Shown here: piece by piece, positions 26,115 through 33,173 of the stretch | Position numbering within the stretch: position 1 is the stretch's first letter | Layout: each line of letters starts with the position of its first letter | DNA from: JBDTSW01 sp963758845 | GTDB taxonomy: Bacteria > Actinomycetota > Thermoleophilia > Solirubrobacterales > 70-9 | NCBI GenBank assembly: GCA_963758845.1 | Contig: CAVWWX010000002.1 | Coordinates: forward strand, 1,612,001 to 1,676,000 | Direction: 5' to 3' | DNA length: 64,000 nucleotides | Notes under the pieces: generated by a model | Database searches by the model: none | What the model was told of the DNA's origin: nothing | The model's input: only the letters and a program-made list of their open reading frames with translations | Program-made: the position numbers and the translations under genes

Positions 26115-26143
26115 TTGCTTCAGCGATTCGGCCGGGGTAGGGT
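26115..26143 (+). promoter_or_regulatory. Promoter of the secreted repeat protein gene
   Basis: TTGCTT at 26115-26120 and TAGGGT at 26138-26143 are separated by 17 nt. The -10 ends 7 nt before ATG 26151, so the message would be leaderless. The rest of the 137-nt gap after hisC shows no RNA gene or repeat that I recognise. Confidence 0.55.
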
Positions 26144-26150
26144 CGCGGCC

Positions 26151-27041
26151 ATGGCGAGGGGACGGATGGTGATGGCGATCGGCGCCTGCCTCTCGGCAAC
26201 CCTGGGCTTCAGCCCGCCGGGTGCCGGCGCCGACGTCGACCTCGGCGCCGAGAACGGGATCTCCTACGTCGCCGACCAGACACCCGCCGTCGGGTCCCCC
26301 GGGGAGAGCCCGACCGTGTTCGCGCGCTGTCAGGCGGACCGCGATCTGGTCGGGGGCGGGGTCGCCATGAACATCGGCGATACGACCGCGCACCTCCATT
26401 GGATCTACCCGACCACGACCGAGGGCCCCGAGGGAAGCTATGCCCTCAGATTCTGGAACAACAGCGGCTCACCCCTGGTCGGGACCGCCACAGCCGCCTG
26501 CGCGCGCGACGCGAAGACCGCATATCGAGCCATGTTCGGCACGCTCGGCTCGGCCCCCGACGCGTTGTCCTTGACGGCCACCTGCAGGCCCTCCGAGCAG
26601 GTCGGTGGCGGCGGGGCGTTCATGAGCCTCGAGGGGGCCACAGAGGGGGTCGTCTCGTCCTCGTACCCGGTCGACGGGGGCGACGGAGATTCGGCTCCCG
26701 ACGACGCCTGGAGGATCAAGGTGCGGAGCCGCGCCGGCATCGGTGGCTCGACAACGGTCTACGCGATCTGCACCGACCGCCCGCCGCTCGTGTATCGCTC
26801 GAAAAGAGTCGAGCTTCCGGTGAGCGCGACGAACCAGCCTTCGGTCGCGTGCGGCTCAGGCCGGGCGGCGGTGAGCGCGGGGATCAAGGTCGGCGGCACG
26901 GCGAGCGAGGCGATCCTCAACCGGCTCGAGACCTACGACGGGGGCGACTCGGACCTGGCTCCCGACGACGGCGGCTGGGCGCACGTTGCGAACCTTCAGG
27001 CGGCGAGGCGAGCGACTGTGTTCGTGGTCTGCCGGGCCTGA
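26151..27041 (+). CDS. Secreted protein with three cysteine-paired repeats, unknown function
   Basis: The 296-residue product starts at ATG 26151 and has a signal peptide (MARGRMVMAIGACLSATLGF, then PPGAGA before the mature DVDLG). The mature part has exactly six cysteines at residues 60/117, 145/207 and 234/294, three pairs about 57-62 apart. Each unit begins with a Cys and a V-G/S-G/A-G-rich strand (LVGGGVAM, VGGGGAFM, VSAGIKVG) and ends with a strand leading to the second Cys (ATAAC, VYAIC, VFVVC). Units two and three also share GGDGDSAPDD/GGDSDLAPDD. Export and disulfide-stabilised repeats are inferred. No enzyme motif is visible. An in-frame start at 26115 would fall on the -35. Confidence 0.7.
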   Translation: MARGRMVMAIGACLSATLGFSPPGAGADVDLGAENGISYVADQTPAVGSPGESPTVFARCQADRDLVGGGVAMNIGDTTAHLHWIYPTTTEGPEGSYALRFWNNSGSPLVGTATAACARDAKTAYRAMFGTLGSAPDALSLTATCRPSEQVGGGGAFMSLEGATEGVVSSSYPVDGGDGDSAPDDAWRIKVRSRAGIGGSTTVYAICTDRPPLVYRSKRVELPVSATNQPSVACGSGRAAVSAGIKVGGTASEAILNRLETYDGGDSDLAPDDGGWAHVANLQAARRATVFVVCRA

Positions 27042-27063
27042 GTCCCAGCGGCAGGGCCGGCCC

Positions 27064-27092
27064 TTGCCTAAATCGGGATCCCGTGCTACAAA
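27064..27092 (+). promoter_or_regulatory. Promoter of the DAHP synthase leader transcript
   Basis: TTGCCT at 27064-27069 and TACAAA at 27087-27092 are spaced by 17 nt. The predicted start near 27099-27103 coincides with the ATG of the leader peptide. The palindrome CGGGATCCCG (27074-27083) sits inside the spacer and could be an operator. Confidence 0.6.
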
Positions 27093-27102
27093 ACGTCGCT
27101 CG

Positions 27103-27195
27103 ATGCAGCGCTTCCGCACGACTTCGACCGACCTCGGCGTCCCTGGCGCCCGCCGTCGTGCGCGCCTGTATTCCTGGTATTGGCGATTTAGCTAG
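27103..27195 (+). CDS. Aromatic-rich leader peptide (putative attenuator sensor)
   Basis: This 30-codon ORF ends in Leu-Tyr-Ser-Trp-Tyr-Trp-Arg-Phe-Ser-stop. Five of its last eight residues are Tyr, Trp or Phe, the end products of the pathway opened by the next gene. Both Tyr codons are TAT and the last Phe codon is TTT, whereas genes here mostly use TAC and TTC, which suits a codon-level sensor. It starts about 10 nt after a -10 box and is followed by paired RNA segments and then the DAHP synthase gene. Ribosome stalling on the aromatic codons would report low charging of tRNA-Tyr, -Trp or -Phe. The function is inferred from position and composition only. Confidence 0.65.
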   Translation: MQRFRTTSTDLGVPGARRRARLYSWYWRFS

Positions 27196-27269
27196 GCGTT
27201 CGGCCTGGCGGGACGCGCCCGCCATGATGCGCAGGATTCTCAAGCCGGACGCCGTAGCGGGCCCCTACG
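27195..27269 (+). promoter_or_regulatory. Putative attenuator RNA before DAHP synthase
   Basis: Three pairings are visible: a 10-bp stem 27195-27204 with 27244-27253 (one G-U), enclosing a perfect 7-bp hairpin TGGCGGG/CCCGCCA (27206-27224), and a 5-bp hairpin CGTAG/CTACG (27253-27269). GCCCGC (27217-27222) can instead pair with GCGGGC (27257-27262), excluding the inner hairpin. The first stem begins at the leader stop codon, so a ribosome stalled there would mask it. TTTT follows at 27287-27290 but no ideal terminator stem precedes it. Confidence 0.4.
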
Positions 27270-27328
27270 TGGCCACCTGTTCACAGTTTTCGAACCCGTA
27301 CCGAAGAAGGAACCGAAAGGCTTAACCC

Positions 27329-28354
27329 ATGATGATCGTGATGAAGGAGGGCGCGACCGAAGAGCAGGTCGACGCCGTCGTAAAGCGAGTCGAGTCGGTC
27401 GGCTGCTCCGCGCACCTGTCGCGCGGCGAGCTGTTGACCGTGATCGGCGCCATCGGGGACCGCGATCGCGTGGCCTCGCTGGGACTCGAGGGAGCGCCCG
27501 GCGTCGACCACCTGGTCCCGATCCTGAAGCCGTACAAGCTCGCGTCCTCGCAGTTCCGCAAGGGCGAGCGCACCGTGCTCGAGATCGAGGGCCGCAAGCT
27601 GGGCGGGGATCACTTCTCCTTGATCGCCGGCCCCTGCACGGTCGAGAGCCGCGAGCAGACCCTCGAGGTGGCCCGCTGCGTCGCCGAGAGCGGGGCGGCG
27701 ATGCTCCGCGGCGGCGCCTACAAGCCCCGGACCTCGCCTTACTCGTTCCAGGGCTTGGGTGTGGAGGGACTGCGGCTGCTGCAGGAGGCCAAGGAGGAGA
27801 CCGGGCTGCCGATCGTGACCGAGGTCATGGACGCGCGCGACATCCCCGACGTCGCCGAGGTCGCCGACGTGATCCAGGTGGGCGCGCGGAACATGCAGAA
27901 CTACCCACTGCTGTCCGAGATCGGGCGCACCGGCATCCCGGTGCTGTTGAAGCGCGGGCTGGCCGCGACGCTCGACGAGCTGCTGATGGCGGCCGAGTAC
28001 GTGCTGAAGGAGGGCAACCCGAACGTGATGCTCTGCGAGCGCGGGATCCGCACGTTCGAGACCGCCTACCGGTTCACGCTCGACCTCCTGGCCGTTCCGG
28101 CCCTGAAGGAGCTGACGCACCTGCCGATCGTGATCGACCCAAGCCACGCCGCCGGCCGGCGCGACTGGGTCGCGCCGATGTCGCTGGCGGCCGCCGCCGC
28201 GGGCGCCGACGGGATCATCGTCGAGGTTCACAACGAGCCCGACGAGGCGATCTGCGACGGCCCGCAGGCGATCGCCACGGAGCGCTTCGCCGAGTACGCC
28301 GAGCAGCTCCAGCGCGTGGTCGAGGTGGCCGGCAAGGAAGTCTCGACGGTTTAG
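27329..28354 (+). CDS. aroF: DAHP synthase, type I-beta with N-terminal ferredoxin-like domain
   Basis: The enzyme joins phosphoenolpyruvate and erythrose 4-phosphate in the first step of the shikimate pathway. In the 341-residue protein, residues 1-70 (MMIVMKEGATEEQVDAVVKR) form the ferredoxin/ACT-like regulatory domain that mediates Tyr/Phe feedback in Thermotoga-type enzymes. The barrel carries AGPCTVES, LRGGAYKPRTSPYSFQGLG, EVMD, QVGARNMQNYPLL, LKRGLAAT and IDPSHAAGRRD (metal and substrate ligands). AAAGG at 27316-27320 is 8 nt upstream of the ATG. The 287-nt gap before the gene holds the promoter and attenuator-like leader. tyrA and aroA follow. Confidence 0.95.
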   Translation: MMIVMKEGATEEQVDAVVKRVESVGCSAHLSRGELLTVIGAIGDRDRVASLGLEGAPGVDHLVPILKPYKLASSQFRKGERTVLEIEGRKLGGDHFSLIAGPCTVESREQTLEVARCVAESGAAMLRGGAYKPRTSPYSFQGLGVEGLRLLQEAKEETGLPIVTEVMDARDIPDVAEVADVIQVGARNMQNYPLLSEIGRTGIPVLLKRGLAATLDELLMAAEYVLKEGNPNVMLCERGIRTFETAYRFTLDLLAVPALKELTHLPIVIDPSHAAGRRDWVAPMSLAAAAAGADGIIVEVHNEPDEAICDGPQAIATERFAEYAEQLQRVVEVAGKEVSTV

Positions 28355-28378
28355 ATGGGTGATCTAGGCCGTCGCGAA

Positions 28379-28384
28379 TAGGCT
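28379..28384 (+). promoter_or_regulatory. -10 box TAGGCT before tyrA
   Basis: The hexamer ends 6 nt before GTG 28391, inside the 36-nt gap after DAHP synthase. It could let tyrA escape the upstream attenuator. Confidence 0.4.
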
Positions 28385-28390
28385 GACGCC

Positions 28391-29485
28391 GTGCGCATAG
28401 CTGTTCTCGGCGTCGGCCTGATCGGCGGCTCGGTCGGGCTCGCCGCGCGCAAGCGCGCGGGGGCCGAGGTCGTCGGCTTCGATCCCGACGACGAGCACCT
28501 CTCGCGGGCGATGGACGTGGGCGCGCTCGACGCGGCCGCGAAGTCGGTGTCCGAGGCCGTCGCCGAAGCGGACGTGGTCTTCTGCGCCGCCCCCGTCGCC
28601 GCGCTGCCCGCCGTAGTCGCCGAGGCCGTTAAGGCGGGCGGCGAGGACGCCGTGGTCACGGACGTGGGCTCGACGAAGCGCGGGCTGATCGCGGCGCTGG
28701 GAGAGGGCGCCGCCCAGGAGCGGTTCATCGGCGGTCATCCGCTGGCGGGCGCCGAGACGTCGGGCGTCGCCAACGCCCGTGCGGACCTCTTCGAGGGGGT
28801 CCGCTGGTATCTGACCCCGACAGATCGCTCGGGCGGCCTTCAGTACGACCTTCTGCAGCGGACCGTCGCCGACCTGGGTGCCCGGCCGCAGGCGATCGAC
28901 GCCGAGGCGCACGACCGCCTGATGGCCACGGTCAGCCACCTGCCGCACGTGATCGCGAACGTGCTCGTCCAGGAGGCAGCGACGGCCCTGGCCGAGGAGT
29001 CCGAGCGGCTGCCCGAGGTGGGGCCGAGCTTCCGCGACACGACCCGTGTGGCCGGCGCAAACCCGGCGATCTGGGAGGACATCTACGCGGCGAACGCCGA
29101 CGCCGTGGCCGACGCGATCGATGCGGTGTCGGCTCGGCTCGCCGACGCCGGGCGGATCATCCGCGACGCCGACGCCGCAGCAGTGGGCAACTGGCACCGC
29201 TCCGCGCGCGACGATCGCCGGCGCCTGCTCGAGGCCGGGGCCGAGGGCGGCGAGCTCCACGAGCTTCGCGTGGCGGTCGAGAACCGGCCCGGCACCGTCG
29301 CCGAGATCGCGCTGGCGCTCGGGCACGCCCAGGTCAACATCGAGGACATGGCCCTCTACCCCGCGGCCGATCTGCGCACGGGAGCGATCACGCTGTGGGT
29401 GGCGGGCGACGCCGAGGCCGAGCGTGCGGCCAAGCTCATCCGCGACCTCGGGCACACGGCCTCGGTCGTCGGCGCCGGGGAGTAG
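28391..29485 (+). CDS. tyrA: Prephenate dehydrogenase with C-terminal ACT domain
   Basis: TyrA oxidatively decarboxylates prephenate to 4-hydroxyphenylpyruvate. The 364-residue protein begins on GTG 28391 with the NAD-binding loop LGVGLIGGSVGLAARKR, then VTDVGSTKRGL, IGGHPLAGAETSG, the catalytic-histidine segment TVSHLPHVIA, and FRDTTRVAGANPAIWEDI. Residues from about 290 to the end (HELRVAVENRPGTVAEIALA) are an ACT domain, which usually gives feedback inhibition by tyrosine. Confidence 0.95.
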   Translation: MRIAVLGVGLIGGSVGLAARKRAGAEVVGFDPDDEHLSRAMDVGALDAAAKSVSEAVAEADVVFCAAPVAALPAVVAEAVKAGGEDAVVTDVGSTKRGLIAALGEGAAQERFIGGHPLAGAETSGVANARADLFEGVRWYLTPTDRSGGLQYDLLQRTVADLGARPQAIDAEAHDRLMATVSHLPHVIANVLVQEAATALAEESERLPEVGPSFRDTTRVAGANPAIWEDIYAANADAVADAIDAVSARLADAGRIIRDADAAAVGNWHRSARDDRRRLLEAGAEGGELHELRVAVENRPGTVAEIALALGHAQVNIEDMALYPAADLRTGAITLWVAGDAEAERAAKLIRDLGHTASVVGAGE

Positions 29486-29489
29486 GACG

Positions 29490-30815
29490 TTGGGGGGAAC
29501 CCGCTTCGACCCGTCCGGGCCCCTGCGCGGCTCGGTGCGCCCCCCGGCCGACAAGTCGATCTCCCACCGGGCGGCGATCCTCGCCGCGATGAGCGAGGGC
29601 GAGACCGTGGTGCGCGGCTACCTGGACGCGGCGGACACGCGCTCGACGCTCGCGGCGATGCGGGTGCTGGGCGCCGAGACTGGCGAGGAGGATGGCGAGC
29701 TTCGGATTCGGGGGGTCGGGCTCCGTGGCGCCGTGTCCGGCGCGATCGACGTCGGGAACGCCGGGACGCTGATGCGCATGTTGCCCGGATGGCTGGCAGG
29801 CCAGCCGAAGGGAGAATGGACGCTGGACGGCGACGCCTCGATCCGCAAGCGCCCCGTCGACCGGATCGCTCTTCCCCTGGCTGAAATGGGTGCCTCGATC
29901 AGGGTCACGGACGACCGGGTCCCGCCACTGAGGGTCCGCGGCCGCACGCTTCACGGGATCACCTACCGCCTCCCGGTAGCGAGCGCGCAGGTGAAGTCGT
30001 GCCTTCTCCTGGCCGGCCTTCTCGCCGAGGGCGAGACGACCGTCATCGAGCCCGCTCCTACCCGCGACCACACCGAGCGGATGCTCCGCGCAGCGGGAGC
30101 GGACGTGGTCGTCGAGCCTGCTGGGACGCCCGTGGCGCTGCGCGGCCAGCTGCCCGGCAACCGGGTGACCGTGCGCCGCGCCGAGCGCGTCGACGCCGGG
30201 GAACTGGCCGTGCCCGCCGACTTCTCCTCGGCGGCGTTCCTCCTGGCGGCGGCCGTCCTGACACGCGGCAGCGAGGTCACGGTCGACGGGGTCGGCCTCA
30301 ACCCCACGCGGATCGGCTTCCTGGGGATCCTCAACCGGATGGGCGCTGGGATCGAGGTCGACGAGCGCCCCCCGGTCGCCGGCGAGCCGGTCGGATCGGT
30401 CAATGCCAGGCACGGCCCGCCGCTGGAGGCTGTCCGGGTCGGCGCGGGCGAGGTGCCGCTGGCGATCGACGAGCTGCCGCTGGTCGCGCTGCTCGCGTGC
30501 TTTGCCGAGGGAACCACTCACCTGACCGGGGCCGAGGAGCTGCGCCACAAGGAGTCCGACCGGATCGCGACCGTGGTCGAGGGCCTCGGCGGCCTCGGGG
30601 CCAAGATCGAGGCGACCGCCGACGGGTTCGTGGTGACCGGAGCCGGCGGACTTGAGGGCGGCACGATCGACTCCCACGGCGACCACCGGCTGGCGATGCT
30701 GGGGGCCGTGGCCGGCCTCGCCTCACGCGAAGGCGTCGAGGTCACCGGCTTCGATGCAGCGGGCGTGAGCTACCCGGGGTTCGAGACCGACCTACGCGGG
30801 CTGGTGGGAAGCTAG
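29490..30815 (+). CDS. aroA: 3-phosphoshikimate 1-carboxyvinyltransferase (EPSP synthase)
   Basis: AroA transfers enolpyruvyl from PEP to shikimate 3-phosphate. From TTG 29490 (GTAGGA just upstream) the protein has 441 residues. PADKSISHRAAIL near the N-terminus and GNAGTLMRMLPG (substrate loop) are present, together with SAQVKSCLLLAGLLAEGETT, DHTERMLRAAG, DFSSAAFLLAAA and LRHKESDRI. The TTG start is chosen because no ATG or GTG lies between the tyrA stop and the conserved N-terminus. It precedes cmk in the order tyrA-aroA-(cupin)-cmk, common in Gram-positives. Its stop shares CTAG with the convergent cupin gene. Confidence 0.94.
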   Translation: MGGTRFDPSGPLRGSVRPPADKSISHRAAILAAMSEGETVVRGYLDAADTRSTLAAMRVLGAETGEEDGELRIRGVGLRGAVSGAIDVGNAGTLMRMLPGWLAGQPKGEWTLDGDASIRKRPVDRIALPLAEMGASIRVTDDRVPPLRVRGRTLHGITYRLPVASAQVKSCLLLAGLLAEGETTVIEPAPTRDHTERMLRAAGADVVVEPAGTPVALRGQLPGNRVTVRRAERVDAGELAVPADFSSAAFLLAAAVLTRGSEVTVDGVGLNPTRIGFLGILNRMGAGIEVDERPPVAGEPVGSVNARHGPPLEAVRVGAGEVPLAIDELPLVALLACFAEGTTHLTGAEELRHKESDRIATVVEGLGGLGAKIEATADGFVVTGAGGLEGGTIDSHGDHRLAMLGAVAGLASREGVEVTGFDAAGVSYPGFETDLRGLVGS

Positions 30816-31141
30816 TCGCGGTTGCTGGGGTGCCCCTCGCCGGGCCAGGGCGAGAGGACCAGCAGCAGCCGTGAATCCTCCACGGCGCTGATCTCGTGCC
30901 GCTCGGCAGGGTCGAACACCGTGAGCATCCCGGCGGCGCCGTCGGCAGTGTCGCCTCCGGGCAGGGTGATGCCGATTCGACCTGAAACGACCATCAGCCA
31001 GGCGCGCTCGTGGACCTGGTGCTCGGAAAGCTGCTCGCCGGCGGGGAGGGCGATCAGGATCGCCCGGCCTTCGTCGGAGGAATCCAGCACCACCGGCTGG
31101 CGCGGCTCGACTTCCATCGTCACCAGGTCCCAGGTCTGCAT
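30812..31141 (-). CDS. Small cupin-domain protein
   Basis: The 109-residue product is a single cupin barrel: LPAGEQLSEHQVHERAWLMVVSGRIGITL matches cupin motif 1 (two His and the Glu replaced in part) and GMLTVFDPAERHEISAVEDSRLLLV matches motif 2 with the metal-type histidine. It lacks other domains, and its substrate is unknown; such proteins can be metal-dependent enzymes or ligand sensors. It is the only minus-strand gene between aroA and cmk and is divergent from cmk over 26 nt. Confidence 0.8.
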   Translation of the reverse strand: MQTWDLVTMEVEPRQPVVLDSSDEGRAILIALPAGEQLSEHQVHERAWLMVVSGRIGITLPGGDTADGAAGMLTVFDPAERHEISAVEDSRLLLVLSPWPGEGHPSNRD

Positions 31142-31147
31142 GGGCCA

Positions 31148-31153
31148 ACTCTA
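31148..31153 (-). promoter_or_regulatory. -10 box TAGAGT of the cupin gene
   Basis: On the minus strand TAGAGT ends 6 nt before ATG 31141. Its first two bases are shared with the plus-strand -10 box of cmk, so the two promoters interlock. Confidence 0.5.
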
Positions 31154-31157
31154 TCCT
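31152..31157 (+). promoter_or_regulatory. -10 box TATCCT of cmk
   Basis: The hexamer ends 10 nt before ATG 31168 and overlaps the divergent cupin -10 box by the bases TA (31152-31153). RNA polymerase could occupy only one of the two at a time. Confidence 0.5.
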
Positions 31158-31167
31158 CCCCGCGGCC

Positions 31168-31806
31168 ATGGTCATCGCCATCGACGGCCCCGCCGGGGCC
31201 GGCAAGTCAACAGTGGCCCGGGCGCTCGCGGCGCGCCTGGGCATCACATACCTCGATTCCGGCGCCATGTACCGGGCGGTGGCCCTCGCGGCGCTCCGGG
31301 CGGGCACGGACCCCGACGACGCCGAGCGAATGGGGCGGATCGCCGAGGGCCTCGCCCTGAGCCTGCGCGAGGACCGCGTGGAGCTGGACGGCGCCGATGT
31401 GAGCGAGGACATCCGCGCGCCCGAGGTATCCGCCGCCGCTTCCCGGGTCTCGGTCCATCCGGGCGTACGCGCCGCGATGGTGGCGCGGCAGCGGGCCCTG
31501 ATCGACGCAGGCGACTACGTGGCCGAGGGCCGCGACATCGGCACCGTGGTCAGCCCCGGCGCCCCGCTCAAGGTGTTCCTGACCGCAAGCCCCGCCGAGC
31601 GCGCGCGCCGGCGGGCGGCCGAGAGCGGGGAGCACACGCGCGACGTGCTGGACGCGATCGCGGCTCGCGACGGGCGCGATACGGAGCGCGAGCACGGCGC
31701 CCTCCGCGCCGCCTCCGACGCCGTCGAGGTGGACACGACCGGCCTCGGGGTCGATGACGTCGTGGAGAGGATCGCCGGGCTGGCCCGCGAGCGGGGCCTG
31801 GCGTGA
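31168..31806 (+). CDS. cmk: Cytidylate kinase
   Basis: Cmk phosphorylates CMP/dCMP for nucleotide supply. The 212-residue protein has the P-loop IAIDGPAGAGKSTVARALA at the N-terminus, YLDSGAMYRAVAL, the NMP-binding domain with RQRALI and VAEGRDIGTVV, and the lid arginines in LTASPAERARRRA. It ends with a 4-nt overlap into der, the conserved cmk-der pair. Confidence 0.95.
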   Translation: MVIAIDGPAGAGKSTVARALAARLGITYLDSGAMYRAVALAALRAGTDPDDAERMGRIAEGLALSLREDRVELDGADVSEDIRAPEVSAAASRVSVHPGVRAAMVARQRALIDAGDYVAEGRDIGTVVSPGAPLKVFLTASPAERARRRAAESGEHTRDVLDAIAARDGRDTEREHGALRAASDAVEVDTTGLGVDDVVERIAGLARERGLA

Positions 31807-33173
31807 GCCCCCGGCTCCCTCAGGTCGCGGTCGTGGGCTTCCCGAACGTCGGCAAGTCCACCCTGGTCAACCGGCTGGCGGGCGGGCGCGAGGCCGTCGT
31901 CCACTCCGAGGCCGGGGTCACGAGGGACCGGAAGGTGCTCGAGTGCGAGTGGAACGGCCTCACCTTCAGTCTCGTCGATACCGGCGGCGTGGATCTCGCG
32001 GCCGAGGACTCCCTCTCACGGGCCGTCCAGGGCCAGGCGCGCGAGGCGATCGCGGACGCGGACGTGGTCGCGCTGGTGGTGGACGCCCGTGCCGGCCTTG
32101 GTCCGGGCGATGCCGAGGTGGTCGACATCCTGCGCCGATCCGACGTCCCGGTCCTGGTCGTCGCCAACAAGATCGATCGCGCCGCGGACGAGCCGCTGGC
32201 CGCCGAGTTGAACCGCCTCGGCTTCGGCGAGCCGATCGCCGTCTCGGCGACGCACGGGCATGGGACCGGCGACCTGCTCGACCGCGTGGTCGAGATGCTC
32301 CGCGCCGCGGTCCCCGAGGGCGCGCCCGAGTCGCCGTCCGACGTCGTCAGGATCGCCGTGATCGGGCGCCCGAACGTCGGGAAGTCCTCGCTTGCGAACC
32401 GCTTCCTGGGGGACGAGCGGCTGATCGTCTCGGAGCTGGCCGGAACAACGCGCGACGCGATCGACACCGAGCTTCGGCATCGCGGCCGCGACGTGATCCT
32501 GGTCGACACCGCGGGCCTGCGCCGCCGGACCAAGGTCGCGGGGAGCGTCGACTACTACGCCCAGCTTCGGTCCGAGCGCGCGGCGGAGCGGGCCGATGTC
32601 GCGATCGTCGTCTGCGACGCCACCGACGGGGTGACCGCGGAGGACCTGCGAGTGGCCGAGCTGGCGATGCGCACGGGCTGCGCCACGCTCGTCGCGCTCA
32701 ACAAGTGGGACCTGGGAGGGACCGATCTCGACGACGCCAAGGCCCGGCTCGCCAAGCGAGTACGCCAGCGCCCGCCGGTGATCACCACCTCGGCAGTGGC
32801 TCCGCGAAACGTCGCGAAGCTCCTGGACAAGGCGATCGAGCTGGCGGACCGCCGGGGCGAGCGGGTCCCGACGCCCGAGCTCAACCGGTTCGTCGCCGAT
32901 GTCGTCGCCCGCCGCCCGCCGCCCGCGAAGAGGGGGCGGCGGCTGCGACTGCTGTACTCAGCGCAAGTCGAGAGGCGCCCGCCCAGGATCGCCATCCAGG
33001 TCAACGACCGCCGCCTGATCACGCGGGACTGGGCCTATTACCTGGAGAACCAGCTGCGGGACCGCTACGAGCTCGCCGGTGTACCGCTGATAATCGACTT
33101 CGTGCCGAGGCAGGGCAGCAGGAGGCGGGGCGGCGGCGGACGCGCCCGCGCGCGCGCCGGAGGCGAGGGATGA
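31803..33173 (+). CDS. der: Ribosome-associated tandem GTPase Der/EngA
   Basis: Der is an essential GTPase for 50S subunit assembly. The 456-residue protein has two G domains: GFPNVGKST, DTGG, NKID in the first (from residue 12), and GRPNVGKSS, DTAGLRRR, NKWD in the second (from about residue 186), then a C-terminal KH-like domain (RRLRLLYSAQVERRPPRIAIQV, NDRRLITRDWAYYLENQLRDRYELAGVP) and a basic Arg/Gly tail. GTG 31803 overlaps the cmk stop. Confidence 0.96.
   Translation: MSPRLPQVAVVGFPNVGKSTLVNRLAGGREAVVHSEAGVTRDRKVLECEWNGLTFSLVDTGGVDLAAEDSLSRAVQGQAREAIADADVVALVVDARAGLGPGDAEVVDILRRSDVPVLVVANKIDRAADEPLAAELNRLGFGEPIAVSATHGHGTGDLLDRVVEMLRAAVPEGAPESPSDVVRIAVIGRPNVGKSSLANRFLGDERLIVSELAGTTRDAIDTELRHRGRDVILVDTAGLRRRTKVAGSVDYYAQLRSERAAERADVAIVVCDATDGVTAEDLRVAELAMRTGCATLVALNKWDLGGTDLDDAKARLAKRVRQRPPVITTSAVAPRNVAKLLDKAIELADRRGERVPTPELNRFVADVVARRPPPAKRGRRLRLLYSAQVERRPPRIAIQVNDRRLITRDWAYYLENQLRDRYELAGVPLIIDFVPRQGSRRRGGGGRARARAGGEG

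Noticed and set aside
26014..26150. tRNA or small RNA gene in the gap after hisC
   Set aside because: No cloverleaf or T-loop sequence could be formed; the only supported element is the promoter of the secreted repeat protein.
27176..27328. Longer protein-coding gene in the DAHP synthase upstream gap
   Set aside because: After the leader stop at 27195, frames are short and disrupted, and no conserved protein sequence is seen; the RNA structures are the better explanation.
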